Assembly (NCBI GenBank): GCA_030686995.1
Contig: CM060692.1
Span: 124,821,796 to 124,885,795, forward strand
Length of the DNA stretch: 64,000 nt
DNA from: Artemisia argyi
Taxonomy: Eukaryota; Streptophyta; Magnoliopsida; Asterales; Asteraceae
Direction: 5' to 3'
Shown here: piece by piece, positions 46,490-56,890 of the stretch
Numbering within the stretch: position 1 is the stretch's first letter
How the letters are laid out: every line of letters starts with the position of its first letter
The notes under the pieces: generated by a model
What the model was told of the DNA's origin: nothing
The model's database searches: none
What the model saw: the letters and a program-made list of their open reading frames with translations, nothing else
Position numbers and translations under genes: made by a program

Positions 46490-46811
46490 TGTGATTGAAG
46501 AGAAGCTGACACTCGAGAATGTGAATGGGGAATTGGTGGAGAGATATGAGACAAAGGTAGCTGATAAGGAAGGCGTCACCACCAAGTACCCGTGCAAGTG
46601 TCCTCAGTTTCTGGAAGATGATGGGGTAGTTTGGGCTAGACCCCGAGGATTGTATGATTTTGTGGATAGGATAGATGAAGAGTTAAGAGATCGTGAAGAT
46701 GATTTTTCAAGACATCCTCTACCACAGAATCATGTAAATAAGAAGGGATGGGTGAGCGAGGAGGAGGAAGTGGATTCGGACTTGGAGTCCACTGTGCATA
46801 CACCGTTTTAG
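46490..46811 (+). pseudogene. ME-6 accessory ORF upstream of gag, 3' part
   Basis: This continues the frame of 34145-34266 across ME-7 and ends in TAG at about 46809-46811. It is strongly acidic in its second half ('YDFVDRIDEELRDREDDFSR', 'WVSEEEEVDSDLESTVH') and has a 'CKCPQFLEDDG' stretch. Together with the 5' part it makes about 148 codons, apart from one TGA. It lies about 530 bp upstream of gag. I do not recognise a domain. It is not part of the standard chromovirus gag-pol. Confidence 0.55.
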
Positions 46812-47344
46812 GTCTTAGATAGGACTCAAACTGCGTACGACTTGTTTTCAATGTTATGTTTTTAATGTTTTATGGTTTTGTTGAGTTGATTTGACACTGA
46901 TTGTATGTTGGAATGTGAATTCCTTCGGATTTTTGGGATTTATCCCGTGTTTTAATGAGAAGCCTTGGGCGATTTTGGATATTTTGGTGTGTATATTATG
47001 TGTATTATGGGAGTATATTTTGGTCAGTATTGATTGCGTGCTATTTGTTATAAGATGTTACTATTGTTAGGTGTGGCTTTGGAAGTAAGTACACATGTGG
47101 AAGGATACATCTAAAATTGTGGGTGGCCAACACAATTATAAATGTATCACGACATATGTGGACCTACAGCCAATGTTACATTGAATCAATGGTGATATGC
47201 TTATGTGTGGTAGAGTTGAGTTTGTTTGGTTTTATGATTGAGAGTGTTTCATGTGATGGGAGGTAGACGATTGAGTAGGATTATGGAGATTGTAGAATCT
47301 TGTGAATGGTCTCTAATGGTTCTATTGTCCTGCGTGTTTAGGAA
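46812..47344 (+). other. Spacer between ME-6 accessory ORF and gag
   Basis: AT/GT-rich DNA without a frame. 'ttctattgtcctgcgtgtttag' just before the gag ATG resembles a 3' splice site (pyrimidine-rich, ending TAG), so the accessory ORF could be spliced or skipped to express gag. Confidence 0.4.
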
Positions 47345-48690
47345 ATGGCGCCAAGGAAACCAAGATGACCTATCACTAAGTCACCTATGTGTGGAGCTTA
47401 CCGGACACCGAAGAAGTCCAAGAAGTCGACACCTATTATTAGGGATAGCAACCCTATCTTTCAGCAAATGATCAATCAGCAGCTAGAAGCTTTAATGCCT
47501 GAACTTGTGACTCAATTGAGTGCGCAGATAGGCAGTAGAGCTCATCCTGATGGTGCTGGAAGTGGAGGAGGCGGAAATAATGGGTGTACTTACAAGGAGT
47601 TCATGGCCTGTAAGCCTAAGGAATTTGATGGAAAGGGTGGTGCCATTGCACTCACTCGATGGATAGATAAAATGGAGTCTGTGATGGATATAAGTGGATG
47701 TAGTGAGGTCCAGAAAGCTAAGTATGTGGTTAGTTCTTTGGTTAACAAGGCGTTGACCTGGTGGAACACGCAACTTTAGGCTAGGGGACGAGTTGCGGCT
47801 TTGGGTATGACTTGGGAGGATTTCAAAGCCTTAATGGTGGAGGAGTTTTGCCCAGTTAATGAGCTGCAAAAGTTGGAAGAAGAGTTGTGGAATCATACTA
47901 TGGTTGGAGCTAATCATATGGGGTACACTGATAGGTTTCATGAGTTTGCTAGGATGGTTCCTCATCTAGTAACTCCTGAATCGAAGCGTATTGAGAAGTA
48001 TATCCATAGATTGGTTCCACGGATTCGTTCGATGGTTAGGGCGACTGAGCCGACAACGCTTCTAAGTGCTATTCAAAAGGCTGGGGCACTGACGGATGAA
48101 GCAGTTAGGAGTGGAACACTGGCAAAGTCGGGGAGAGAAGAAGCGAGAGGAGGTTGATACTACTAAGACAGCTGGTTTTAGTGGTGACAATAAGAAAGCA
48201 AGAAAAGGAAAGGGGTTCGTAACAACGGATCCTATGATGGCAGCAGGTTATGTGGGAACAGTTTCTATGGCTAAGACTGTTAACAATGAGAAGAAGGGAT
48301 ATATGAGTAATGCCCCTAGATGTGCTTTGTGCGATTACCATCATCTCGAGAACACTCCAAGTCGTGTGTGTTTCAGGTGTGGCAAACCTGGACACTTTGC
48401 TAGGGACTGTCTTGCGGTGATTACTCAAGCGACTCCAATCAACTCGGTTGGCGCAGGGGTTTATCACAGGGCATGCTATGAGTGTGGTAGTACTGATCAT
48501 TTGCATAACGGGTGTCCCAAACTTGTTGGAATGTTTGGACGGCCTGGGAATCAGCTAACTATTAAAAGAGGACAAGGACAAGGGTTTAATAGAAATGCAG
48601 CTAAGGGAAAGGCATTTACAATAAATGCAAGCGAGGCGCGCCAAGACCCGAACGTTGTTACTGGTACGTTCTCTCTCAATGGTCATTATT
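47345..48690 (+). pseudogene. ME-6 gag, broken
   Basis: The natural start is 'MAPRKPR' at 47345, with TGA as codon 8. The same frame continues from 47387 through 'FQQMINQQLEALMPELV', 'FMACKPKEFDGKGGAIALTR' and 'VNKALTWWNTQL', a TAG at 47777-47779 (CAG expected), and the capsid helices to about 48150. A frameshift in 48090-48157 leads to the nucleocapsid, with 'CFRCGKPGHFARDC' (canonical CCHC) and a second 'CYECGSTDHLHNGC'. This is the structural protein that packages the genome, in Tekay-type layout. Confidence 0.8.
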
Positions 48691-48691
48691 T

Positions 48692-49456
48692 GATATGGGT
48701 GCGGATTATTGTTTTGCTACTACTGAATTTGCTAGAATATTGGGTGTTGAGTTTAGTGAACTTAGACCTAGTATTTTGATTGAAATAGCTAGTGGTATAG
48801 AAATAGAAGTTGATAAGGTTATTTGTGAGTACGTTATCGTGTTAGAGGGTGTTGCGTTTAAGATTGACTTAATACCCTTAGGACATGGTAGCTTTGACGT
48901 GGTAAAAGGGATGGATTGGTTGGCTAGGCATAAAGCTGAAGTAATATGCCATGAAAAGGTGGTTCGAATTCCATTAGAGGGTGGTGGCGTGCTGAGAGTA
49001 CAAGGAGAAAGCGTGGAGAAGAATTTGAAATCCCTTACAAGTGCGAAGTCTAGAGAACTCAAAGTGGGGGATATTCCAGTAGTGTGTGAGTTTTCGGGCA
49101 TTTTTCCTGAGGATTTGTCCGGATTACCGCCAATACGACAGGTGGAGTTTCGTATTGAGTTAATTCCTGGAGCGACGCCGGTAGCGAAAGCTCCTTATCA
49201 ATTGGCACCTACGGAGATGCAGGAGTTGGCTGCACAGTTGAAAGAACTCCAAGATAAGGGGTTTATTCGACCTAGTCATTCCCCGTGGGGAGTGCCTATT
49301 TTGTTCGTTAAGAAGAAAGATGGTTCGTTTAGAATGTGTATTGATTACCGAGAGTTGAATAAGTTGACGGTGAAGAATCGGTATCCTTTACCTAGAATTG
49401 ATGATCTTTTCGACCAGTTGCAGGAAGCTAGATTTTTCTCAAAGGTAGATATGTGA
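48692..49456 (+). pseudogene. ME-6 protease and N-terminal reverse transcriptase
   Basis: A small frame-changing deletion near 48680 removes the strand before the active site. The active site itself reads 'FDMGADYCF' instead of F-D-[ST]-G-A, so the catalytic Ser/Thr is Met. '[20 protein letters not shown]' and 'HEKVVRIPL' follow, as usual for chromoviruses. RT begins at '[20 protein letters not shown]' and '[20 protein letters not shown]'. A TGA at 49454-49456 falls directly after 'SKVDM', at the Arg codon (CGA expected). Confidence 0.8.
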
Positions 49457-50398
49457 TCTGGTTATCATCAGTTAAGAGTGCATGAGGAGGATATTCCCAA
49501 GATAGCTTTTAGAACTCATTATGGACACTTTGAATTTACGGTTATGCCATTTGGGTTGACTAATGCACCAGCGGTGCAATTTCTTGGTCATATAGTGAAT
49601 AGTGAAGGTATACATGTAGATCCTAGCAAGATAGAAGCGGTCAAGAATTGGAAGGCTCCTACGACACCTTCTGAGATACGCTCTTTCTTAGGATTGGAAG
49701 GATACTACAGGAGATTTATAGCAAATTTTTCAAAGATTGCTAAGCCTCTCACTATGTTGACTCAGAAGAATAAAAAGTATGAGTGGGGAGATGAGCAAGA
49801 AGTGGCTTTTCAGACATTAAAGGATAGTTTGTGTAATGCACCTATTCTGACATTACCTGATGGGCCAGATGATTTTGTGGTATATTACGATGCGTCGAAT
49901 CAAGGATTTAGATGTGTGTTAATGCAAAGGGGGAAGGAGATAGCTTATGCATCACGACAACTCAAGGTTCATGAGAAGAATTAGACTACTCACGATCTAG
50001 AGCTTGGTGCGGTGGTATTTGCTCTCAAGAATTGGAGACATTATTTGTATGGTACGAAGAGTACGGTCTATACCGATCATAAGAGTCTTCAGCATATTTT
50101 TAATCAGAAGGAGTTGAATATGCGTCAAAGAAGATGGATGGAGTTGTTAAGTGATTACGACTGCGACATTCGTTATCATCCTGGAAAAGCAAATGTGGTG
50201 GCCGATGCGTTGAGTAGAAAGGAAAGAATTAAGCCAAGGCGTGTGCGAGGTATGAGCATAATATTACAGTCGGGAATTAAGAGTAAGATATTGGCAGCAC
50301 AAGAGGAGGCTCTCAAGGATGAGAACCTTGTGGCTGAAATGTTGAGTGGTTTAGATCAGCATATGGAAAGGAAGGAAGATGGTGGACTATATTTCTAA
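49457..50398 (+). pseudogene. ME-6 reverse transcriptase (internal deletion) and RNase H
   Basis: After 'SGYHQLR' the frame passes 'MPFGLTNAPAV' and then jumps straight to 'QFLGHIVNSEGIHVDPSKIE' at about 49576. About 65 residues that normally lie between, including the catalytic F-I-D-D-I-L motif, are absent, with the frame kept. RNase H follows: 'VVYYDASNQGFRCVLMQRGK', a TAG at 49982-49984 (Tyr expected), then '[19 protein letters not shown]', '[10 protein letters not shown]' and '[13 protein letters not shown]'. A TAA at 50396-50398 ends this stretch. Confidence 0.82.
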
Positions 50399-51727
50399 GA
50401 TCAAATATGGGTTCCACTAGTGGGAGATGTGAGAAAGGTGATCATGGATGAGGCTCATAAGACGAGATACTCAATTCATCCAGGGTCTGATAAGATGTAC
50501 TATGATCTTAGAGATGCTTATTGGTGGCCGGGCATGAAGAGGGAGATAGCTGAGTATGTTAGTCGATGTTTAACTTGTTTGAAGGTTAAGGCTGAACATC
50601 AAAAACCCTCTGGATTGCTGCAGCAGCCGCCAATTCCTGAATGGAAGTGGGATAATATAACTATGGATTTCATTACTAAATTGCCTCGCACAAGTAATTG
50701 ACATGACACGATATGGGTTATTGTGGACAGATTGACAAAGTCTGCACATTTTCTGGCCATTCGTGAAGATTATAAGATGGAGAAGTTGGCAAGGATCTAT
50801 ATAAATGAGATTGTGGCAAGGCATGGTGTGCCTGTGTCTATCATTTCAGATCGGGATAGTAGGTTCACTTCACGGTTCTGGCACTCGTTGCAAAAGGCTT
50901 TGAATACACGGTTGGATATGAGTAATGCTTATCATCCACAGACCGATGGACAAAGTGAGCGAATGATTCAGACGTTAGAGGATTTGCTTCGTGCTTGTGA
51001 TATTGATTTTGGAGGAAGCTGGGATACTCATTTGCCTTTGGCTGAGTTTTCTTATAATAACAGCTATCATTCAAGCATTAGATGTGCACCGTTTGAGATG
51101 TTGTACGGAAGGAAGTGTAGATCACCGGTGTTATGGGCAGAGGTTGGGATGAGTCAGTTAATTGGACCTGAATTGGTACAAGAGACTACGGATATGGTCT
51201 TTCGGATTAAAGAGAGACTTAAGGCTGCGAGAGATCGTCAAAAGATTTATGCAGATAATCGCCGCAAACCTTTGGAGTTTAGTGTTGGAGATTTTGTGAT
51301 GTTGAAGGTGTCACCATGGAAGGGTGTTGTGCGTTTCGGTAAGAAAGGCAAGTTAGCACCTAGATATGTTGGGCCATTTGAGATTACGGAGAGGATTGGA
51401 CTTGTGGCATATCGTTTGAGATTGCCTGAGGAATTAAGTGGTGTGCATGATACGTTTCACGTGTCTAATTTGAAGAAGTGTTTGGCGGATGGTAGTTTGC
51501 ATGTGCCACTAGATGAGATTAAGGTTGATAGAACACTTCACTTTGTGGAGGAACCTGTTGAGATTATGGACCGAGAAGTTAAGAGTATGAAGCGTAGTAA
51601 GATTGCATTGGTAAAGGTACGATGGAATTCTAAACGTGGTCCTGAGTTTACTTGGGAGCGTGAGGATCAAATGAGAGCTTAGTATCCTAAGTTGTTTGCT
51701 GAAAGGTCTGCTGATGCGAGCTGTTAA
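50399..51727 (+). pseudogene. ME-6 integrase with chromodomain
   Basis: The zinc domain is '[20 protein letters not shown]' ... 'CLTCLKVK'. A TGA at 50699-50701 (Gly expected) follows 'KLPRTSN'. The core continues '[16 protein letters not shown]', '[13 protein letters not shown]' and '[20 protein letters not shown]', carrying the D, D and E residues. After the GPY/F-like '[14 protein letters not shown]' comes '[13 protein letters not shown]' and a chromodomain (about 51530-51680: '[20 protein letters not shown]'), which targets integration to chromatin. A TAG at 51680-51682 lies near the end; the frame then runs on to TAA at about 51725-51727. Confidence 0.85.
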
Positions 51728-51748
51728 ATCTCGGGACGAGCTTTCCCT

Positions 51749-51758
51749 AAGTGGGGAT
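51749..51758 (+). other. Polypurine tract of ME-6
   Basis: AAGTGGGGAT directly precedes the 3' LTR, downstream of 'ctcgggacgagctt'. Confidence 0.7.
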
Positions 51759-51760
51759 TA

Positions 51761-54298
51761 TGTAACAACCGTGATTTTAGCAGGTTAGTTAGACTTTTAG
51801 CCTCGAGTTAATCTAACTTTGTTTGGTATGGTTTGAGTACTTATATGTGTGTTATTGTGTGTTATAGTGTGGTTAGTATTTGAGTTAGCACTAAATCCCT
51901 TCGCGTTGTGGTTGTTATTGCGATTTTTGATGATGTTGATTTTGGGAAAGTTCATTTTGATCACCTATGTGGTGTAGAAATACTTGTGTATATTTGGCGT
52001 TTTGAGGTTTTGCATAACGAGTCTTCGTTCAAGTTATTGAGCTTTAGTAAGTTACGGGAATGTTTTTTTTTGTGAGGAAATGCTTAGGGAATGTGTAAAA
52101 ATCTATTTTTGGAAACTTTATTTTGAAAATGAATATTTTCCGGTTTGTCGTAAAATTAAGGTTTATCGCTAAAGACGTTAGGTTTTGTTATGCGAATACA
52201 TAAAATATGAAAAGTATGAGGTTTTGAGTGTAATAAATAAATTTAATAAAAAAATAAAAATAAATATATAATAATAGGGGCGGCCAATTTTAGGTATTAG
52301 GGGGAAAAAAGGAAACCAAATTTGATACCAAATACAACTCTAAGCCTTAAGGGTTATCCAAAATAATTATAAATACAAAATCAAAACTCCCCTACCCCTT
52401 TTTCCTGCATATTGAGTCGACCACAAGGAGGAACAAGAAGAAAAAATTAGGGTTTCATAATTGTCTAGCAATAATCAAGAATCAAGGTAAAATCTTTAAC
52501 CCTTATGTGTAATTAATTAATTATTGTTATGATTCATGTAATATTTAATATGATGGAATCTAGGGTTTATATACTTCTGTAAATTATTGAAGTAAAACAT
52601 GTTAGGATGATTAGATGTTAATAATATGGTTAATGGTTAAGGGAATTGAGTGTTAAACGCGTTAGATTATGTGTTAGGGTTTGGACAGAAATCTATGGCT
52701 GTAAAGATGTGAGTGTAAATAACATATGGTGAAGAGTTAAGTCACGAATTTTAGGTATAAATTGAAGTATAATGAAAGAGCTTTCCAAAAATTCTAGCCA
52801 CGATCGATTTTAAGGTCGGGAAGTCGGTCTTTTGATTTTTCTTTGTTAAGGTGTCAAAGCTGTCAAACCGGGACAGATTTTGGGTAAAAGTTTGAGGGTG
52901 TCATGTGGTTGTAAAAGTGGTATTTTGACTTGTCTTTCTGGAATAGTTAAGTTTTAGGTTGTATTAGACTACCACGAAGAGGATTCGCAATAAAAACTTG
53001 TGGAAGTAATTATTAAAAATCAAAACTTTTTGGTGTGCGTTCAGATCCGAATTTGAGTAGTTGACAAGTTTGAATTTCTTATGAGTATTTGTGTGTGTTT
53101 TTGGTCCATGGCCTTCTGGTATTAGCTTCTATGCTTATGAGAGACCATGGTAAATTTTTGGTGTGAGTTGTTGAGTTTTATTTGTCGTGATTTTATGTGG
53201 GTGAATGTACCCAAAAATTCTGCATTTTCTGATTTTAAGAGTGCAAGGGATTTAGTGAGTATTAAGTTATGGTAGTGGTTAGTGTGGTGTCTAGGAGATC
53301 CATGGTGGGTCATATGAGTCTTATACATCCATCATATGTGTATTACATGGGTTGTAGCTTTTAGCTTGACCTTGTGTAATGTGGATTATTTTTATGTGCT
53401 ATAGATTGTGAATTGTTTTTGTGGAAGCTGCGGAGTTTAAGGTGAGTTCATAGTCCCATATTTTTACTTTGTTTTAAAATTGGGATGGGAATTATGCTTG
53501 TCTTAAATGATTTGAATTACTGTGATTATGTCTATGGTGTTAAAGAGCTCGGACTTTTAATGTTATCGTATTTATGCTATATGTGAACGGTAATGATATG
53601 ATGTGTGATAGCTGTGTGGTCCAATTGGAAGGGTGCTTACCCTGTTGCTCGTGCATATGACTTAATTGGAGAGTAGCATCCCTACTTACTATTTTTGTGC
53701 TGTGTGGTCCGATCGGAGGGTATTAATTTACCCATTATTTTGGGAGCGGGGGTCACGATCCGGCCGGGTATGATGTGTTTTGGGAGCGGGGGTCACGTTC
53801 CGGCCCGATGGTTGCCTTATGTGTGATGTTGCCTTGTGAAACATGTAGCTTATATGATAACTATAATTATTTGTCCAGCTATATTTTGTAATCACAGTGA
53901 TTTTGGTTGCCTTGTGTGTTGAGTCTCAAACCTATGAATCTCACCAACGTTATGTTGACATTTTAAGCATCATTTTCAGGTGAGCATTCTAAGGCCAAAG
54001 TTGAGGGCAGCAATTAGGCGAGACTTAGTTGTATGGAGACTTACTTATGTTTTTGGGATTTGATTTTATTTGGATTTGGATATGACACATTTATGTTTTC
54101 TGTTTGGTACTTTCAAATCTATTGAAGATACCTTTTGGATTTTGTTTTGGTTATTTATCTTTGGGTATTGTTACAACACTGTGTGTTGGTACATTGCTCT
54201 ATTTATATGCATGTAGTTATTCTCTATGTTGACACCAGGTGTTGTGATGATATCCATGAAGTTACACCCGCGCGTTTTCGCCGTGGCGGGGTGTGACA
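51761..54298 (+). repeat. 3' LTR of ME-6 (2538 bp)
   Basis: It starts TGTAACAACC and ends GTGTGACA, is collinear with 31413-33939, and is followed by GTATT at 54299-54303. Small differences and indels (for example near 52060 and 53175) separate the two copies. Confidence 0.93.
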
Positions 54299-54303
54299 GT
54301 ATT

Positions 54304-54983
54304 CGATGTTAGGCTTAAGAAAACTGGCAGACTTCCATTGGTAACTTGCTTGAACGTCTTAAGAAACATGATTGGAGGTGTACTACGATTTTTGGTTGTA
54401 TTTAATGCATAAGTGAATTCTAATGATCCCATGTTAGGAGCTTTTAGTCGGCTCGACATAGGAGTGAAGTAGGATCTTATAGAGTTAGGGAATATTGTAC
54501 ACGGCCCTACAACTAGTATTAAGGAATATAACCCGTCATCCATGCAATTGTAACAAGCTAATCAACCGGTAAAAGATATCTAGGGAGTAATGAAATTTGA
54601 GTAAACACAACTTTTCTCATTATTGTTTCCACGACATTAGCATATTAGTTTAATTTTCATTGCTTTTATTTTATTTTGATTGCATCTTAGTTAATTGGGT
54701 TAGTTGACTAGCAACTAATTCTGCCCACTCCTTCAAAACCCGAGATTTTACTTGCTTTCCATAAAATATAAAAATACAAAAAGAATCATCCCTCACCTCT
54801 AGACCTAGTTTAGTAGGCTTTCTAATCCTAGCGAAACTATTCCTGAGTTAAACGATCAATCCCCCGGTACTTGTCACTATACTATATTACAACGATCAGG
54901 TACACTGCCTGGTGGGGGTTGTAAGCTTCTCAAGATCCCTTGAGAGGTAAAATCTGTTGCGAGGGCACAATTCCCACGTATCA
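54304..54983 (+). repeat. 3' LTR of ME-2, second part
   Basis: It continues the LTR interrupted at 31412 ('cgatgttaggcttaagaaaactgg') and ends TATCA at 54983, parallel to about 2410-3086. The TAAAT duplication follows at 54984-54988. Confidence 0.9.
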
Positions 54984-55127
54984 TAAATCCTCCTCTTCTT
55001 CTTCCTTAACATCTTCTACAATTTCCAAGTCAATTGGTTCAAGTTCCTTATCTAAGTCCATGGCTATTACTAGGTTACGCAACAAAGTAACTTCGCTAGG
55101 TGAAAGGGGTTGATTCGCGTTTTCCAT
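54984..55127 (-). pseudogene. ME-1 protein, N-terminal part
   Basis: The minus-strand ATG at 55127 gives 'MENANQPLSPSEVTLLRNLV', followed by a Glu/Asp-rich end ('DVKEEEEEDL') that meets the ME-2 insertion at the TAAAT duplication. The frame continues in phase at 1628 on the far side of ME-2. A 15-codon in-frame extension to an ATG at 55172 exists, but the 'MEN' start matches that of ME-2, so 55127 is preferred. The N-terminus is acidic and has no recognisable domain. Confidence 0.65.
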
Positions 55128-55284
55128 AGTGGCGAACGGAATAATCAATGAGGATTGTACGAACAAACACACAAAGAAAAGATAGACTAAACAAGACCTA
55201 TAAAAATAAAAATAAAAATCTTACTAGAAAGGAATCTAGCTAGTAGACCTAATAAAAAGAAATTTCAACCTGGACAATAACTAT

Positions 55285-55303
55285 TCCCCGGGCTGCGGCG
55301 CCA
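55285..55303 (-). other. Primer binding site of ME-1 (tRNA-Asp-like)
   Basis: The minus strand reads TGGCGCCGCAGCCCGGGGA, seven bases after the LTR end. Its first eight bases match the tRNA-Asp complement. Confidence 0.75.
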
Positions 55304-55309
55304 AAAACT

Positions 55310-56734
55310 TGATGCGTGGTTTTGCAACCTTGCAAAAGGTTTTACCTCTCAAGGGATCTTGAGAAGCTTGCAATCCCCACCAGGCAGTGTACCTGACCGA
55401 TGTAGTATACTGTAGTGGCAAATTGATTGTTCAACTCAAAGAATAGTGTTTACTAGGGTTAAAACTCAATTAAATTAGGTCTAGAGATGAGGGATGATTT
55501 TTTTTGTATTTTTATTTTTTATGGAAAGCAAGTAAAAATCTTGGGTTTTGGAAAAATGGGCGGAATTAGCTGCTAGTCAACTAACCCAAATAACTACAAA
55601 TGCAATAAAAATAAAATGACACGAAAGTAAATGTGGAGAAAAACAATAATAAGAAAAATGTGTTTACTTAGATTTCACTACTCCCTAGCTATCTTTTACT
55701 AGTTGATTAGATTGTTACAATTGCATGGATGACGGGTTATATTCCTTAATACCATTCGTAGGGCCGTGTACGATCTTCCCTAACTCTATAAGCTTCTACC
55801 TCTTCCTATGTCGAGCCGACTACTAACTCCTAACATGGCCTCCTTAGTAGTTAATTATGCATTAAATACAACCAATTATTCGTAGTACACATCCGATCAT
55901 GTTTCTTAAGACGTTCAAGCATGTTACCAATTGGAAGTCTGCCAGTTTTCTTAAGCCTAACATCGATATCATTCATCCACAACAATTATAAACAAACAAC
56001 CAACCAATAATCAATAACTAGGTTTCATTACATCTAAGCAAACACAAAGAAAACCTATCCTAGCATGTTAAAGTAAAGACAAGCATAAGATAGAATCAGA
56101 CAACACATAGACATATTGAATGATTATTGGAAAACTTATCTTCAATCAAACATGGATGAAACAAGGGTTTTGAACCCTTAAAAGTAAGGTAAAATTCATG
56201 TTAGGATTTCTCCAAAACTATCCCAAACTTCTCCTCCTTTAACAAATGAAAAATAGAAAACTATATATAGATTTTTGGGTCTAACGGCGTCACGCTATAG
56301 GTCTGATGCCGTCAACTCGCCTCCAAAGAAACTCTCGTATTGCCTAGATCCATATCTGACGCCATCATGTATTATTTTTCTCATGGCCGTCAAGAGTAAA
56401 TTACACGTGACGGCCTTGGTGACGTCGTCACGTGTTAAATTCCAAAAACATTCTGGCGCGTCTCGTTATACCTTTTTATCCACCTCTTTGCCAAAATGTG
56501 ACGCCGTCATAAGCAATACGTGACGCCGTCAAGTACAAATTCCAGCTTGATTTGGAGACTTTGCCGTTTTCTTCACTTTTTGCTCCAAAAACGTACAAAA
56601 TGCTTCCTTTTCCAGATTTATCCTCCAAAGTACCTAAAATGACAAAAGGAATGATTTAGGGCAATATTTGATCAAATAATCTCGACTTTGGGCTTAAATG
56701 ACCCCCTAAAAGCGGTACACTTTTCGTCTCATCA
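55310..56734 (-). repeat. 5' LTR of ME-1 (1425 bp)
   Basis: On the minus strand it starts TGATGAGACG at 56734 and ends GCATCA at 55310. It is homologous to the ME-2 LTR but clearly more diverged than the two ME-2 copies are from each other. It contains at least seven TGACG.CGTCA-type motifs between 56280 and 56540, including two joined to CACGTG, and a TATA-like 'tatatatagattt' on the complement near 56265. Confidence 0.85.
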
Positions 56735-56890
56735 CCATACCAGAATCCGGTCTCTCTGCCACGGTGCACAGTTCGCATACGAACCATATTCATCAAAAAT
56801 TTCCCAGCCCCAATTATTTATAATTTCATTATACAGGAGCTCATGTGATAAAGCCTTTGCCCACTCCTGTTCCGGCGTTAAACCATCCAT
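56732..56890 (-). pseudogene. N-terminal fragment of an unknown gene in a CACTA element, cut by ME-1
   Basis: The minus-strand ATG at 56890 opens a 52-codon frame ('MDGLTPEQEWAKALSHELLY', 'WGWEIFDEYGSYANCAPWQR') that runs into the start of the ME-1 LTR and stops within its first bases. Acidic and aromatic residues and the good frame suggest a true exon. It starts 438 bp inside the CACTA terminus at 57328 and points away from it, as the first gene of such an element would. I do not recognise the family. The rest would lie beyond the far end of ME-1, outside the window. Confidence 0.45.

Larger units (their letters stand above)
31413..54298 (+). mobile_element. ME-6, Tekay/Del-type chromovirus (Ty3/gypsy), defective, split by ME-7
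   Basis: LTRs at 31413-33939 and 51761-54298 begin TGTAACAACC and end GTGTGACA, with a tRNA-iMet PBS and a polypurine tract. Exact GTATT duplications lie at 31408-31412 and 54299-54303. The order is accessory ORF, gag, protease, RT, RNase H, integrase, chromodomain. '[19 protein letters not shown]' at the integrase C-terminus is the Tekay-type chromodomain. The LTRs differ by a few percent by eye in their first 400 bp, so insertion is fairly recent. Many stops, two gag shifts and an RT deletion make it non-autonomous now. Confidence 0.9.
1634..54983 (+). mobile_element. ME-2, Athila-like Ty3/gypsy element split by two nested insertions
   Basis: The element has a 5' LTR (1634-3086), a tRNA-Asp-like PBS, a gag start (3257-3403), the end of gag plus protease, RT, RNase H and integrase (about 24467-28169), a 2.5-kb non-coding 3' region, and a 3' LTR split at 31412/54304. 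Exact TAAAT duplications flank it. Integrase and C-terminal motifs ('VELEHKAYWELK', 'YKERAKRWHD', 'LRLFPGKLKSRWYGPF') and the PBS place it in the Athila/Tat branch. ME-3 to ME-5 occupy 3404-24466, where most of gag is missing. ME-6 with ME-7 occupies 31413-54298. Stops, frameshifts and an altered RT active site make it non-functional. Confidence 0.88.
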
